From: Trissonchulus latispiculum | Lineage: Eukaryota; Nematoda; Enoplea; Enoplida; Ironidae | Reading direction: 5' to 3' | Length of the DNA stretch: 64,000 nt | Assembly (NCBI GenBank): GCA_030248195.1 | Contig: JASAND010026593.1 | Coordinates: forward strand, 1 to 64,000 | In this document: positions 35,101 through 47,266 of the stretch, piece after piece | How positions within the stretch are numbered: the first letter of the stretch is position 1 | Layout: every line of letters starts with the position of its first letter | Program-made: the position numbers and the translations under genes | Notes under the pieces: generated by a model | What the model was told of the DNA's origin: nothing | The model's database searches: none | What the model saw: the letters and a program-made list of their open reading frames with translations, nothing else

Positions 35101-36782
35101 GTCATGTCAAACTCAACAAACCGAGCACTTGCCTAAACCAATATTAAAGCTGCAGTTCCAACATCCAAGAGTGGATTGCCCTTTAGGGCACTGTTTCGTG
35201 AGGACACCACTGTCAATTTTTTCATTGCAATTAGGTACATTTTAAAAAGGTTTCATTGGGGCATTGAGCTAGAAAAATTGACATCGATTTGAAATTGCAC
35301 CATGGTATGTACCTTGATATATATGTCATCAATTTATTTTTCCTGTTTAGACGTATATATATAATGAATTATTTTTAAAAAAGTGTTCAAAAGTGTTGCG
35401 TCAAATTTCTCAATAGATTCAACAGATTCAACAACTGATTCAACACTCAAGCATTTTTGCAACTTGCAACTTGAACTACCAATGCTCCCAGCTAACTAAA
35501 ATTTTTAAAAAAAGAATTACATTTTTGAAATGAAAAGTTTAAAGTACCAAAACAGTCAACCTAACACCACTCACCGAATTTTCTGTTTGCGGACATAATT
35601 ATATATCCCACATAAAATAATAGCATATAAGTTCTTAGATTTTGTACAAATTCGTTTTTTAAATTTTAAACTACATATATATTGTTAACAACCTTCTGCC
35701 TGTTATATAACTTTGCAAGATATTTATATTATACCACAGATAAGGATGATATCCGTTAGGTATTGCAAAGAGTGCCCCAGTGAGAAATAGGCTTTAATTA
35801 ACTAACCGAACAGGCATCAATTCACAGCCTCATCACTCTGTTTTATTCTTGTTAGAATTAAGGAAGGAGGAATCTGCCAACAACTAATTCTACAGTAATC
35901 ATGATCTGTTTGTCGCAAACTATCAAGCATATCCTGCTGGCCACGCATCACGTGACCGGAACTCGGTTTCACTCCTACACCAGTCATTCTGCTTTTGATT
36001 AATCGACAGCACACGAGACGTTAGGCTAAACGGGTTTATTGTCTACTCCTCCTATACATTTTCAGTCATCTGAAACAATACTAATGCTAATATACAGCAT
36101 ATATGCTTACATAATGTCAGCTTTAGCATTATATATATATGTATATATTCCTATATCTTTTGTCTGTAAATGTTTGATGAATCGAAGCAGAAACATAAAG
36201 TCACTTGCTATATACTATCCCCATCCACCTTTAATTTCGTAAATCAGTAGGGCGCTGAGCATCACAGTTATCAAAACAATAAGTATATATTTCAAACTGC
36301 TCGTGCATATAATGTAACAGCCAAAGTGTAGTCGACAACTGATTGCAGATAATGTAACTTAGGTTTGATGTAATTACTATTTGGGTTTACACATTGTCTG
36401 GTAGGTAATATGTTAGTGTAGGAAAACGAAAACCTAGCGACGTTGCATTGAGTTTCACATTAGCATAGCCTCCTTTTTGTCAGTTATTGTATACAAATAT
36501 CATTGTAAAACGGCTCGCTGTAATCGAACCATCCTACAACTGCATACGTACAATTCAATTTCACGCTACTACACCGCTACGCGGTATGCAGCGTTCAGTA
36601 CAATTGTACTGCAGGGCAAGCCTTCGCTGCTCCCCTGTCGGAGTGTGCGTGCAGCGAGGCTGAAGACAGCCAGCAGACTGACTGCTCCGATCAAGAATTT
36701 CTTACCCTTATATACTTTCCGCACAAAGATCTATGCAAATTAGGTTGAATGGTATATAAATTACTGAATTTATTTTATAGCC
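35101..36782. other. No gene seen
   Basis: AT-rich sequence with a GATTCAACA phrase repeated near 35415-35445. No convincing coding region or element ends. Confidence 0.35.
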
Positions 36783-36990
36783 ACCTCACCCCAGTCGGTG
36801 CTCCAGCTAGGGGTAGTGCCAGCTTAGAACGTATGCATGTTTTGAGGGAAGGGGATGCTGACACTGAATAATTGCCATAGCAATTACCCGGGGTGTTCTA
36901 CAAGGCTATCAGTACGTCCATTACGTCCACCATAATGGAGGTGCTGTGGTAGCTCCAACAGACAGGTGGCCACCCCTTGACAATCTCGGT
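36783..36990 (+). repeat. Dispersed repeat, copy 2 of 2
   Basis: Shares ordered blocks with 16165-16440 (CACCCCAG, GGGGTAGTGCCAG, TGAATAATTGC, AATTACCCGGGG, CAAGGCTA, CCTTGACAATCTCGG). Short hairpins follow both copies. Type unknown. Confidence 0.5.
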
Positions 36991-37064
36991 AAATTACCCA
37001 GGAGGAATTTTCGAAATAGGGTGTTAGAGCTTATTTTTTGTTCAAGCTCTAGACTTGACATGAT

Positions 37065-37107
37065 CCTCCACTTGTAGCGCAGTAAGAAACCACTGCGCTA
37101 CAGGAGG
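37065..37107. other. Strong hairpin
   Basis: CCTCC plus TGTAGCGCAGT pairs with ACTGCGCTACA plus GGAGG around an 8-nt loop. This is an 11-bp perfect stem extended by 5 bp after a short bulge. It lies about 75 bp beyond the dispersed repeat and could be its end structure or an RNA hairpin. Confidence 0.5.
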
Positions 37108-37686
37108 TTCTACTGAAAATTTGAAGGCAAATATCAGTCTCTGAATCTGAAGACAAGAAATGATGACATTTTGAAGACAAAACGTCTTCTTGAGTTTATG
37201 TACAAGCCAGTTGAAGCACTGCTTATACTGACAGAAATTTGTGAGCTCACTTGTGAGCCCTTTCCTTCACTCGGTGCACAGTAGTGTTCATACCTCTGAG
37301 AGGACAGCTGGTGTGCTGCAACTTACACTGAATTATCGAAAACTCACGGAACGAAGGAACGAAACACATACACACACACCCAATACATGCTAACCTGACT
37401 CCACATTCGCCAGTTAAACCCTAGTGAGTAGTCACCGTCAACGCACACACTCACAAAAGCTAAGATGTTTGCTTAACATGATTGCTTTCGTCAGCATTTT
37501 ATCAATTTTGAGCGTTGAACGCAGTGTTTTAAATGAAGCAGGTGTTTACAGTGCTTCATTCTTGATAGTACATACAATAGTTATGCTAACAGGTGTGCTA
37601 ACAAAGGTGTGCAATAGGTGTGTCCAATAGGTGTCCAATAGGTGTGCTAACAAAGTTCACGAATTCCAACAAAGCTTGATGAGACT
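37108..37686. other. No gene seen
   Basis: Unclassified. The phrase CAATAGGTGTG recurs near 37612-37645. Confidence 0.35.
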
Positions 37687-37815
37687 GTGCCTCCATAGCT
37701 CAGTCGGCAGAGCGTTTGCCTAGTGCGCAAAATGTCGTGGGTTCGAGTCCCACCGGAGGTCCGAATTTTTCGGACCTTCGGTGGTGGTACATGACTTTCT
37801 TCTTTCTGATTTAAG
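37687..37815 (+). mobile_element. tRNA-Thr-like SINE with hairpin tail
   Basis: The first 72 nt (37687-37758) fold as a tRNA: acceptor GCCTCCA/CGGAGGT with weak end pairs, D stem GCTC/GAGC, anticodon stem TTTGC/GCAAA with loop CTAGTGC (AGT, Thr), and T stem GTGGG/CCCAC with TTCGAGT. Directly after it come CCGAATTTTTCGG, a perfect hairpin, and TTCGGTGGTGGTACATGACT. The same tail follows different heads at 17886 and 40577, so I call it a SINE. A genuine tRNA gene beside a SINE tail is a weaker alternative. Confidence 0.6.
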
Positions 37816-39440
37816 TGGTGACTGTGTCCTTCCAAAACCAGAATTCAGTCGTACTCCTACAGTTGTTTTTTGCCTTTTCGTAGCTACAGAAACAGATGGA
37901 TATCATAGTGCTAATTAATTGCAATAAAGTTAGTGTACACCGTGTTTACCTAATACTTAAATTGGCCGCTGTCTTAGATTAAGCCGTCCACAGCGAGAGT
38001 GCTTCCGGTTTATGTTATGGAGGAAATCTCCTGAGAGCAACCTGAAGACGGTCTTAAGCATAACTTAGCAGTAAAGTTCTTTCGTTATTTACTCAACTCC
38101 TGCTGTTGGATACGTTAGATAAGATCTGCACGGAAATTTGGATTTCAGCCCAATTTTAATACGGTACCTGTTCTACGGTGTCAGTATTTTGGTAATCAAT
38201 TGTTATCCATGCAATCAGAACAAGCGTACTCGACCCGATCACGCAAAGTTCCAATTAGGCCACTTTGTACGTAACAGATCTCAGTACCTTAAAAAACTTT
38301 GTTTATCTTTCATCAAATAGAACACGAGAAAATGTCAAATTGAGCTAGAGAGTTTTATGAAGCGATAATGAAGTGCTACTAGTGCTAGTGCTGCTCATTG
38401 TACTTTGCCGGTACATCAGTTCTTTTCCCTTTCTGGACTTTTCCTTTTCGCTTTTTGTCTGTCTGGGGGGTGACTGCACCCCCATCACCCCACGATATCC
38501 TACATATGCCTTCAACCAATCGTCAGGAGTTCTGGCAGAGATGTTTGATGAGAGATGAGAGTATATATTTGACGACCACTTAAACTCCAACAAAAACACC
38601 ATTTCTCAAGTTTACTTTTTCATCTGGTTGGAGATCGTATTTCGCGTCGTTTGTTAATCTAAGATACTGTAATCATATCTGAACTAGTTTGGTATGTACT
38701 CCTTTCTTCGAGTTACAGGGGTCTAGCTACATACCATGCCAATTAGAAGCTATTGAGTATAAACATGTATAATACTCAATCAAAGGCTTTTGTTAAGGCA
38801 ATCTAGGTATCAGAATAATAGCAAAAACAATTTTAAATCGCCTATTGAAAAATTTAGCTTAATTATCCTATCCTATTACTTACTAATTGAACTCTTTCAA
38901 AATAAACTTTAGCTCTAGGATTTTCCAGTTTTCTAAGCGTTTCTCCTTTATCCTTCGTTCTTATCATGGACAATAACAGCCAGTACCTATTGTAACAAAG
39001 GGGTCTTACAGTTAGCTAAAACTAAAGCGGGTTAGTGCAGCATAAAAGCGAGTCGGGCTTTAATCCTGCTCTAATTATGCGAGTTTCCTTAAAGCGATAA
39101 TATTCACTTTATTAATCAAACAGGCTTAGGTACAACAGAGTTTTCAATCTCTGGGACATGCCCTTAAGATCTTAATTAAGGTACTGTCAGAGCTGGCTCA
39201 GTTTAACTTCATCTATTAGCTCGCACAGGACTCTAGATCTTCTTCCCCGACGAACCTCTTGTCTCTATTCTCTTCATGATTTAGGATACAGCTCTAGGAA
39301 TCTCCTAACAGGCATCCCCTTTCGTCTCTGAGTCACTCCTTTAGGCTTTTTCATTAGAAAAAGAACGGTCAGTTGGATCTTCTACATAGGCAGGGGCAAG
39401 TTTATTTAAACGTAAGGCACATCAAAAAATAAATGTAATA
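37816..39440. other. No gene seen
   Basis: About 1.6 kb without a supported coding region. A small GGGGGTGACTGCACCCCC hairpin lies near 38465. Confidence 0.35.
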
Positions 39441-39449
39441 GGTTATACC

Positions 39450-39836
39450 AAGAGTACATAATATAAGAGTATGACAGCTGGCAAGCTCTCTCTCTTATCA
39501 GAGCAAAAACTATGCTCTGTTCGCTAACGGCCTACCCCCTCCCCACATTGGACCCCAGTGAACAAAGTAAATTCGCCCGCTATGTTTGGGTTCTAAAGTT
39601 CGAAAAAGACACAAATTACACTTACGCACTGCTTGTGTTTTAGAGCTTAAACACATAAACATAGAGCGAGTGAGCTTACCCCCGTTTGGACCCCGTGGAG
39701 TGAGGGATGAATAAAGGGGCGGAGTGAGAGGGGGGTCAATTTGGGGAGGGGTAAGCCGATAGCGAACATAGCACAGTTTTGGTTCTGACTTCATAGAGTG
39801 TGGCGCTTGTCATACACTTATACATTATGTACTCTT
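39450..39836. mobile_element. Fold-back element FB-A, copy 2 (387 bp)
   Basis: The ends AAGAGTACATAAT and ATTATGTACTCTT are inverted. The flanks GGTTATACC (39441-39449 and 39837-39845) are identical over 9 bp. Because ACC and GGT are complementary, the same ends can be read as TIR ACCAAGAGT with a 3-bp TAT duplication inside a GGTNNNACC target. The middle contains a GTTTAAGC-type pair and an unpaired loop. It is directly followed by copy 3. Confidence 0.8.
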
Positions 39837-39845
39837 GGTTATACC

Positions 39846-40307
39846 AAGAGTCTATGAAAGGAAGAGTGAGACAATCGATCCTTCCTAGGCGTGTTAAGCT
39901 TGTAATATGCTCGAAACATTAAGGCCAAAATCTCGGGGGCTTCTCAGCGTGTAATTCTCATTCCTGCATTCATGCAACGCTGACATTTTTCAAAAACGGA
40001 CGTTTTCGACAAGTTAAATACTATAACTTGAGCTGGGAAAGTTGTACAGCGATAATTTTTATGTCATTATGTTGCGTATATAGAATGAGATCTTTTTAAC
40101 ATTATAAAAATTATATAGTTCGGTTCCAGCATAGTTCATGGTACGTATTAAATTTGTAGAAAACGCACTTTTTGAACAATGTCAGCGTTGCATGTTTACA
40201 CGCTGAGAAGCCTCCCCCCGAGATTTTAGCCTTAATGTTTCGAGCATATTGCAAGCTTAACACACAAGGAAGGGTCTAGTGTCTCACTCTTCCTTTCATA
40301 AACTCTT
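39846..40307. mobile_element. Fold-back element FB-A, copy 3 (462 bp)
   Basis: The arms run from AAGAGTCTATGAAAGGAAGA and mirror to the right end at 40307. The flanks are GGTTATACC on the left and GGTCATACG on the right (7 of 9). The subterminal block TTAAGGCCAAAATCTCGGGGG is the FB-A signature also seen at 2450 and 51703. It shares a flank with copy 2, so one inserted into the duplicated target of the other. Confidence 0.8.
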
Positions 40308-40576
40308 GGTCATACGAATTTAGTGTTTTTTCTGAGCTTAAGCTTTGCTCCACCTAGTGTTGCAAAGTTCAGCAAAATTGGTTATGTTCAGTAAACTGCA
40401 GCAAACGTATAGCTGTTCCGACGTTGGTTAAACTAAGGTGAAGTTTAGTACTTACTCTTTCACAGGATCGCCATTTGCGTTTTAATCCGAACACGATAGC
40501 AGTTTACAATTTTCTTGTAATACAGCACTATATGCATTCTACATGGTACGTTCTACAACACAACATTCTAATTATT

Positions 40577-40695
40577 AAATGAAAGTTGCACTACATCACC
40601 AAGTGTCCGAAAACAGCTCAACACCTGGTGGGACACGAACCTACGGTCATCTGCTCAACGCCCAAACGTCCTAACCAACTGAGCCACAGGTCTCT
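40577..40695 (-). mobile_element. tRNA-derived SINE with hairpin tail
   Basis: The minus strand reads GACCTGTGGCTCAGTTGG (A box) and GGTTCGTGTCCCACC (B box), then AGGTGTTGAGCTGTTTTCGG and ACTTGGTG, and finally TGCAACTTTCAT. Head and body match the layout of the copies at 17886 and 37687; the tail word TGCAACTTTCATT is shared with 17886. Confidence 0.6.
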
Positions 40696-43116
40696 CAGGA
40701 AATGAGTTGAGACCGGAATTCGAATCCAATGTGTGCAACTTTTAACAGACAGCAGAATTTAATTACATACGTGCACAAGTTAATGAAATCTCCAAAAAAG
40801 TCATCATTAGGTAATGGAACGTTTCGTGCTATACCCATTTTGAGATCAAAAAGTAGCACAACTTTTTTCTGTCAAGATCTTGGGTTAGGTTCATTTTTAT
40901 TCAAACCGTACACCAACTAAACCTGACAGGAAGCCTTTTCTTCCAATTTTAGCATACCTTTACCATGAGTAGCTTAAAAGGTGTCGCAAAAAGAACTCTG
41001 GAAAGACATATTTGCCGGCGCCTGAATAGTAGGGAACCCGCTACGAGATTGAACCGTAGCCGATATGCTTGCAATCCAAAGCCTTTATTATTAAAATTCA
41101 GCAATACCCTGGACCTATTTCATTTATGTGACTCCTAAACGACTATATCTTTAAACGAGCTTTCAGAGTGCATAACCTTTCCCTTGTCTAATTAGGTATC
41201 AACTGACATTCATCAAACCTAAAATTAAGAATTCTGAGTCTGAATCTGAATGAATCTGAATTCTGAATACTGAATTCAGTTAATCCCACTAGATTCTATC
41301 ATGGACTTTAGCAAAGCATTGAAATTTAAATTTAAACTGAAAATTTTCTTGTTGACAATTTCATTTCCTGAAATAATAAGGTATGAATCCGAATACTCTT
41401 TAATTCAGTTACTTAACATATTCTATATTTTTGTTTCAAAGCCCAACAATTCAGCATCAATTTTCATTCCATAATCGTTTTCAAAGTACACGCCACGTTT
41501 ACATATGTACACAATGTGGGTAAGAACAAGACTCTATTCGTCTAACATTAGTTCTAAGCCGGAACGTAGATTTGAGCCAAGCTTCATTATCTTAAAATTT
41601 TATGACTATCTTCAATCTTAACCAGTTTAAAAAGGTACATGTAATCAGAAAAGTTAAAAGCCTAATCTAATGTGTTCTAGGTACACGACACGCATTATAT
41701 TCTTGTTCGGGCTAATTTAAGGCTGCAGGCCTAACATATAGCCGACAGCTAAAATTTTGAGCAAGTCTCCTTATTTAGTTACAAATTTCAAGATTGAAAG
41801 TTAGCGAAACTGTAATTTTGCAGTGACCTCAGAGAGACTACTTGCGCACATAAATTTCGGTTATTAGACTTTCAAACAAAGGTTAAGGTTTACTCTTGAC
41901 TCCTGTACCTTACATCTTGTACGCTGTATCGAAGTATCTCACACAAAAAATTGCACAACTAATTCTGAGCGAAAGGAAACCGCCTACAATACAGCAATAA
42001 GATATATTATACTTCCGTTCCATTAAAATGAATACGTCTCATTCATAAGAAAATGTTAACAAAATATGAACATGTTAATTAGTTAGTACACATGTGCATG
42101 ACTTTTCCAATTATTTATGTCCAAATGCCAAAGTCCTACACAGACGGCTGACATAGACTACATCCGGCGGTTGGGTTGACTATATCTTGTGGGAGATTTG
42201 CAAATTAAAATTCAAGTAAATGTCTTCTACGTAACGATCAGCTGGTTGAATAATAACTACACTGAAGGTATTTTGTGAAGTGGATGGTGGGTGCGGGTAC
42301 CCGCATGTCCACGTGAACGTGGACAGAAAGATTGTCCACGCATACAGACGTGGACAAATGTTAGCGAAATCTTGACCTGTCCCTTTATAAAAGTAGCTTG
42401 ACCATTTACGTGCTTTTAGTATCTAGCTTTTAGCATCTTTTTGGCCAGTAGTTTATTCCTGAGCAGAATCAAAAGATTTCTTTCAAAATCTTCAATGGCT
42501 ACCCGCATAAAACTTTATTGTTCAAACAAAGGTCAAAGGGAGGCAAAGCTCAAAAGATTCGAAGATATGTAGCTAAATTTACAGTATATATCGCAACGTA
42601 AAAAGTAAAGCAATGCATCACAGTATTGTCAAGTTTAGAACAGTTTTGTTCGTTTTCATAACAGTTTTAATAAACAGGGCGATTGATTCACTCGTAGTAC
42701 CACAAAGTTTTGCTGTTGTTTCTGAAGAAAACCTGTGAAAATGTGAGCTAATTTGTTGAAACGCACTTTTCATACAAAAATATCTATCAGAAATAAGCTT
42801 GGATACAAAATTTAATAAGAGAACCAACGCTAAATTAGTGGTACTCAAGGTTGTCAAATTCACAGATCGCTAAATGAAAAACCCAGCCGGGACGCCAGTA
42901 TGGAAAAAAACCATGGAAAATATTTTATGCTATGCCTTTTCTTTCCCAATCTAATACCAAGGTCAAAGGTGGTCAGGTGAACACATGTGGGCGAGCGTGG
43001 ACAAACGTGGACTTGGACAAGAAACTTCTTTTCCACTTTTCAACTGTGTATAGTACCGTCATCGTAAAATGTACAGAGAGCACCAATGACATAGAACTTA
43101 TGTGCACTTGTCTCCT
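40696..43116. other. No gene; CGTGGAC hairpin cluster
   Basis: More than 2 kb without a supported gene. A GAATCTGAATTCTGAAT-type repeat sits near 41240-41280. At 42290-42360 there are inverted words GTCCACG/CGTGGAC, including the palindrome GTCCACGTGAACGTGGAC. Similar CGTGGAC words recur near 42995-43015, perhaps marking the ends of an element of about 730 bp. Confidence 0.4.
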
Positions 43117-43187
43117 GGCTCCGTGGTGCAGTGGTTGCGCGCCTGACTGCAGTTCGGGAGGTCTGTGGTTCAATTCCCGCCAGAGTT
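43117..43187 (+). tRNA. tRNA-Cys(GCA)-like sequence
   Basis: The stretch GGCTCCG to CAGAGTT can fold with a D stem (GTGC/GCGC) and a perfect anticodon stem CCTGA/TCGGG. Its loop CTGCAGT gives anticodon GCA (Cys). The segment CTGACTGCAG through GGTTCAATTCC closely follows eukaryotic tRNA-Cys. The acceptor has one mismatch and the T stem is weak (about 4 bp with an 8-nt loop). It is therefore either a decayed tRNA-Cys gene or the head of a SINE. No hairpin tail like the other SINEs follows. Confidence 0.4.
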
Positions 43188-43854
43188 AACTCCTTGCATA
43201 AACGTAATCAGACATTTTACTGCTATTTCTACTTAGATTATAGCTAGCCCTTGTCAGAGAAAACTATAACTCTGCTCTCTAACGACCATTCTTTTCATAC
43301 TGTGTACTGTCGTAACCGCACAGGATGTCCTTTGCAAAATGTAATGTGGGCGAAAATGCAAGCATCTTTCTCATTAATTTCTTGGTCTATTTTCTTATTC
43401 TTATTTCCTTATTTCTGCATTACCGTTGCGACTTTGTGTAATATCATTAAACATTATGAAACAAACTTGTGCCTGAAAGAACAATTTGAAAGAAGTAAGA
43501 TTAGGGACTAGGTTGTAGTTTCTTCACTGATACGTTGTGAATATTTACTGATGCTCTATCAGCAATAAGCATTAAGCAATAAAAAATCTATCTCTAACTG
43601 GACGCAACAACAAAGCATTTTGTCGCAATTCCAAAAGGACGTAAATTACGGCACTCGACGAGAATGTGTTCAGCGATCTGCAGTTTTCTTGTATCTCATT
43701 CTGTTCAGTGTTGCAATCCACTTCTTAAATTCACTTCACTTCAATTCACTTTGTCGAAACAACAATCGAAGACTGAAAGCAAGCCTTCAGTCAGAAATTC
43801 CAAAAAAACCGGATAATACCACAAAACCGAGGACTGAGTTAATTCCTATGTCTC

Positions 43855-43914
<60 letters not shown>

Positions 43915-45786
43915 TCACGGTGTTTTGCAGTTAACTTCTACATAAGTAGTGTACATCATCACCTAATGGATGCATGGCCCTCGGGTAAATCAGAACATAT
44001 AAATCCCCAGATTAGCCTAAAATTATATCCGTTTCAATGCAGTGTGGTACAGCTAAGGACAGGTCTCAACAAAAATCAGGAAGCAAAATCTACGTAATAT
44101 TGCCGTACTTTCTCAAGATCAACATTATACACCTAGAAATTTCTCTGTAGAGCCCGGGGTCAGCAGAATTAAGAAATGCCTTAAAGGTATTTGGGCCAAT
44201 CCCAAAGTAATCTGAAATCTCGGCAAAACTTAGTAACCGATGTTTCAGTTTCTAGTCTCCACACCGTGTGCGAAGCCCAATAAATCAACAGACTCGTTCA
44301 TTTTTTCTAAACTTTCTCAACTGCCCAAGTAATCTGAATATATCTTTGTTGTAATCTTGGATGTTTCAGCACTTATATGCTTAGCATACGTTCCCTATCC
44401 CGAGTACTGCTTCAAGTAACTATATTTTACTCAAACCAAAATCGTGAAACTCATTATTCATAAAAGCTACCACACATCCACTGACCATACAAAAATGTAT
44501 GGATCGAATTGATATGAGTTTTTAAGTTTAAGTTCAAGTTTAAATTTTTAAGGTCTCCCAAAAGCACACAAGGATATCTACATACTACCTAAGTAAGGTA
44601 CGTACGTATTATTTAACAGAGCATCCACGACTGTTGCAAAGGAGTATATATGATATTAACTTACCCTTTTCAAAGCAAAATCAAATATACACCCAAAGTG
44701 CCATTTTAACTCCGTTTTTGACAGTATAATTTCCTGTTTCTCAGCACTCAATAATCAGTTTTCGAAACAGTAAAGGAAAATCCCAGCATTTTCCGTGAAA
44801 TAATTATTTCTTCAAATAATATCCCTTTTATTTTCTGCTTTTTTCAAATAATATTTCTTTGCTTTCCTCACAGTCTTGATCAGACCAGAATCATCTTACA
44901 AAATTGTTTTCTCTCTAAGGAAGCGGGTTCGGCTCGACTTAATGAAGAAGGCAGAATTACGTAAAGGCTTTTGACAGGGAAATTAATGCTTTTTGGTCCC
45001 ATTGTAGGTTTCAGATCGTCAAAAGTAAGAACCTCATGCGTACCTAAGAGAGCTAATATACAATGCCCTGACTGCATCGACTTTATATCACAGCACAATG
45101 AATGGGTAACCTGCGTCATTCAAATAAATTTAATTGCTGTTTCATAACTGAGACATCCCTTACAGGTTATCATGGCTGGTTGTTGCTCCAATAATTTAGT
45201 TTAAACTAGCTGTGACGTGGTTCTCCAATGTTCTTGGTTCAATTAGGTTGCACACAATTAGATTAGTTACTGTGTAAACCTTTCAGGCTTCCGGTGGTGC
45301 ACAACCTTCTGTCTTGGTCATGCAACTTTACTGACATCATTAGAAAATCCTTTGTTGTAAACCAAAAAAGCTAAGTGGAAGCAAAGCTAACGTGGAAGCA
45401 AATCGTGGGTGCGTGGGTTAAAAAAAGAGGAAGCCCTTTCTTAGTGGATAAATGAAATAATATCCAAAAAACTATGATTCTGAATATCAGTTACGATGTT
45501 ACCCTGCACTCACTTTCTCCGGTGATGGATAATGATGATAGATTCAATACTCTCTCGGGGCAATACTTAGGTCTGAGCACACCTTACAAAAGCATCTCAG
45601 AAATATTAAGCAGACCAACAAACTTAAGAATCTCCCTCCCAAAACTTCCGTGTTAGTATCTGGTTATTTACTTCAATTGTTCAACCTTTCATATTGCAAT
45701 TAGTAAGCCTTTACTCAATTCATTAGTAAATTGTCAACAAGAGGGTGGTTGAAGGTGGGAAGAGTATTCAAAACAACTCACATTAA
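43188..45786. other. No gene seen
   Basis: About 2.6 kb of AT-rich sequence with one long (AT)n run at 43859-43913. Short open frames are scattered and lack splice sites or recognisable domains. Confidence 0.4.
43859..43913. repeat. (AT)n microsatellite
   Basis: A pure AT alternation of about 54 bp. Confidence 0.95.
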
Positions 45787-45794
45787 GCCAGACC

Positions 45795-46450
45795 GGATCA
45801 AGTAAACAATTTCCCCCCCAAATTCTCAAGTAAACTATCTCCCCCCCAACGCTATAAATCTTTCAATGCTTAACCAATTTAGCTCAAATTTTGTGTGGAT
45901 GCATTCCAACACATGTCTGATTGACTGGTAATAAAATTTTAAAATTTTAAAAAATTTAAATTTTTAAGTTTTTTAAGGGGGGACCAAGGGGAATCAAAAA
46001 ATTTTTGTCGTCAATTTTGCTGAAACATTGTATATAGGGGTTTTCGGGGTCGTAGAACACGAATCTGAAGTCCGTTTTTCGATTCAGCTTTCCGTTAGCT
46101 CAGTATAAGCTAAAGTTGTAAGCTTAAGATGTAAGCTTGTACTGAACTAACGAAAAGCTGAATCGAAAAACGGACTTCAGATTCGTGTTCTACGACCCCG
46201 AAAACCCCTATATACAATGTTTCAGCAAAATTGACGACAAAAATTTTTTTGATTCCCCTTGGCCCCCCCTTAAAAAACTTAAAAATTTAAAATTTTTAAA
46301 ATTTTAAAATTTTATTACCAATCAATCAGACATATGTTGGAATGCATCCACATAAAATTTGAGCTAAATTGGTTACGTTTTGCTAAAGTTAACATCAAGT
46401 AAACAATCTCCCCCCCAATTGAGGCTGGGGGGAGATTGTTTACTTGATCC
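45795..46450. mobile_element. Fold-back element FB-B, copy 3 (656 bp)
   Basis: The ends are GGATCAAGTAAACAAT and its mirror. The 8-bp duplication GCCAGACC is perfect (45787-45794 and 46451-46458). The terminal sequence differs from copies 1 and 2 after GGATC, but the C-run, the A/T block, the GATCC...CCCTTGG pair and the central GATTCAGCTTTCCGTTAGC core match copy 2. Confidence 0.9.
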
Positions 46451-46458
46451 GCCAGACC

Positions 46459-47266
46459 TGACATGAGACTATCTGAAAAACAATTCATAAGCAGCTGGCC
46501 AAATCAAAAAGTTGTTGACACTAAATGCTTCAAAATCACTCTAACGACAGTTTTAACACACCATTCACTCATAGAAAAATTGTTTTCGTAACACATAATC
46601 TGCTTTCTGTGCTTTCATATCTTTCACAAACCAATTTAAAAAGGCTTCAATTTAATTAATTTAATTGACTGGATTAACGGATTTTTATTGGGCTTTAGTT
46701 CTTACAGGAACTCTGGGCCCTCTTGAGGAGAGAAAATTTTTCGATCTTCCTATTTCAATCTATCCTTATCATTCGCACTTCTTCACCTTTAAGTTTGACT
46801 GAGAGCAGTTTTTTTTAAACAAGATTTTAATATTCTAATTAATTACTCCAAGTAGATGAGATAAAGTCCAGATAACAACTCTAAATATGGCACAAGTGAG
46901 GGACTATAACTTTAACTATAGCTTTTACAGTCTGAACAAAGAAGATTACTTTCCAGGAAAAGTTAAAGCGGGCCTACACCACCCACTTCACCGTTACTTG
47001 AAAAAAGAAAAGACAGATTAATTATGGTTTAGTTATTTAACCATCACATTTCACTTCAATTGATCAAAGTTTTGAGTTCAAGACTAGAACCTATTTCTGA
47101 TACAACGGCACATGTACCCTATTTCTGGAATTGCTTTTGCACATCCCACAAAGAGTCTCACGCAAAACGAAAACTCTCGGCTATTCCTATTTTTGTCGAA
47201 ATCTGCTTTTCCTAAGCTATATTGTCTATATCTAGCTCATATTGTCAGAAGTAATCGTTTCTATAT
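46459..47266. other. Upstream region of receptor gene
   Basis: No other gene is seen. A pyrimidine-poor TATATGTTTCAG ends at 47274, inside the first codons of the open frame. It could be a splice acceptor for an upstream 5' UTR exon. Confidence 0.35.

Noticed and set aside
41035..41095. GGTTCAATCTCG on the minus strand near a tRNA-like stretch
   Set aside because: Anticodon arm and acceptor do not pair; too degraded to call a tRNA or a SINE.
42618..42863. 81-codon minus-strand open frame
   Set aside because: No domain, signal or splice support; length is within chance expectation for AT-rich sequence.
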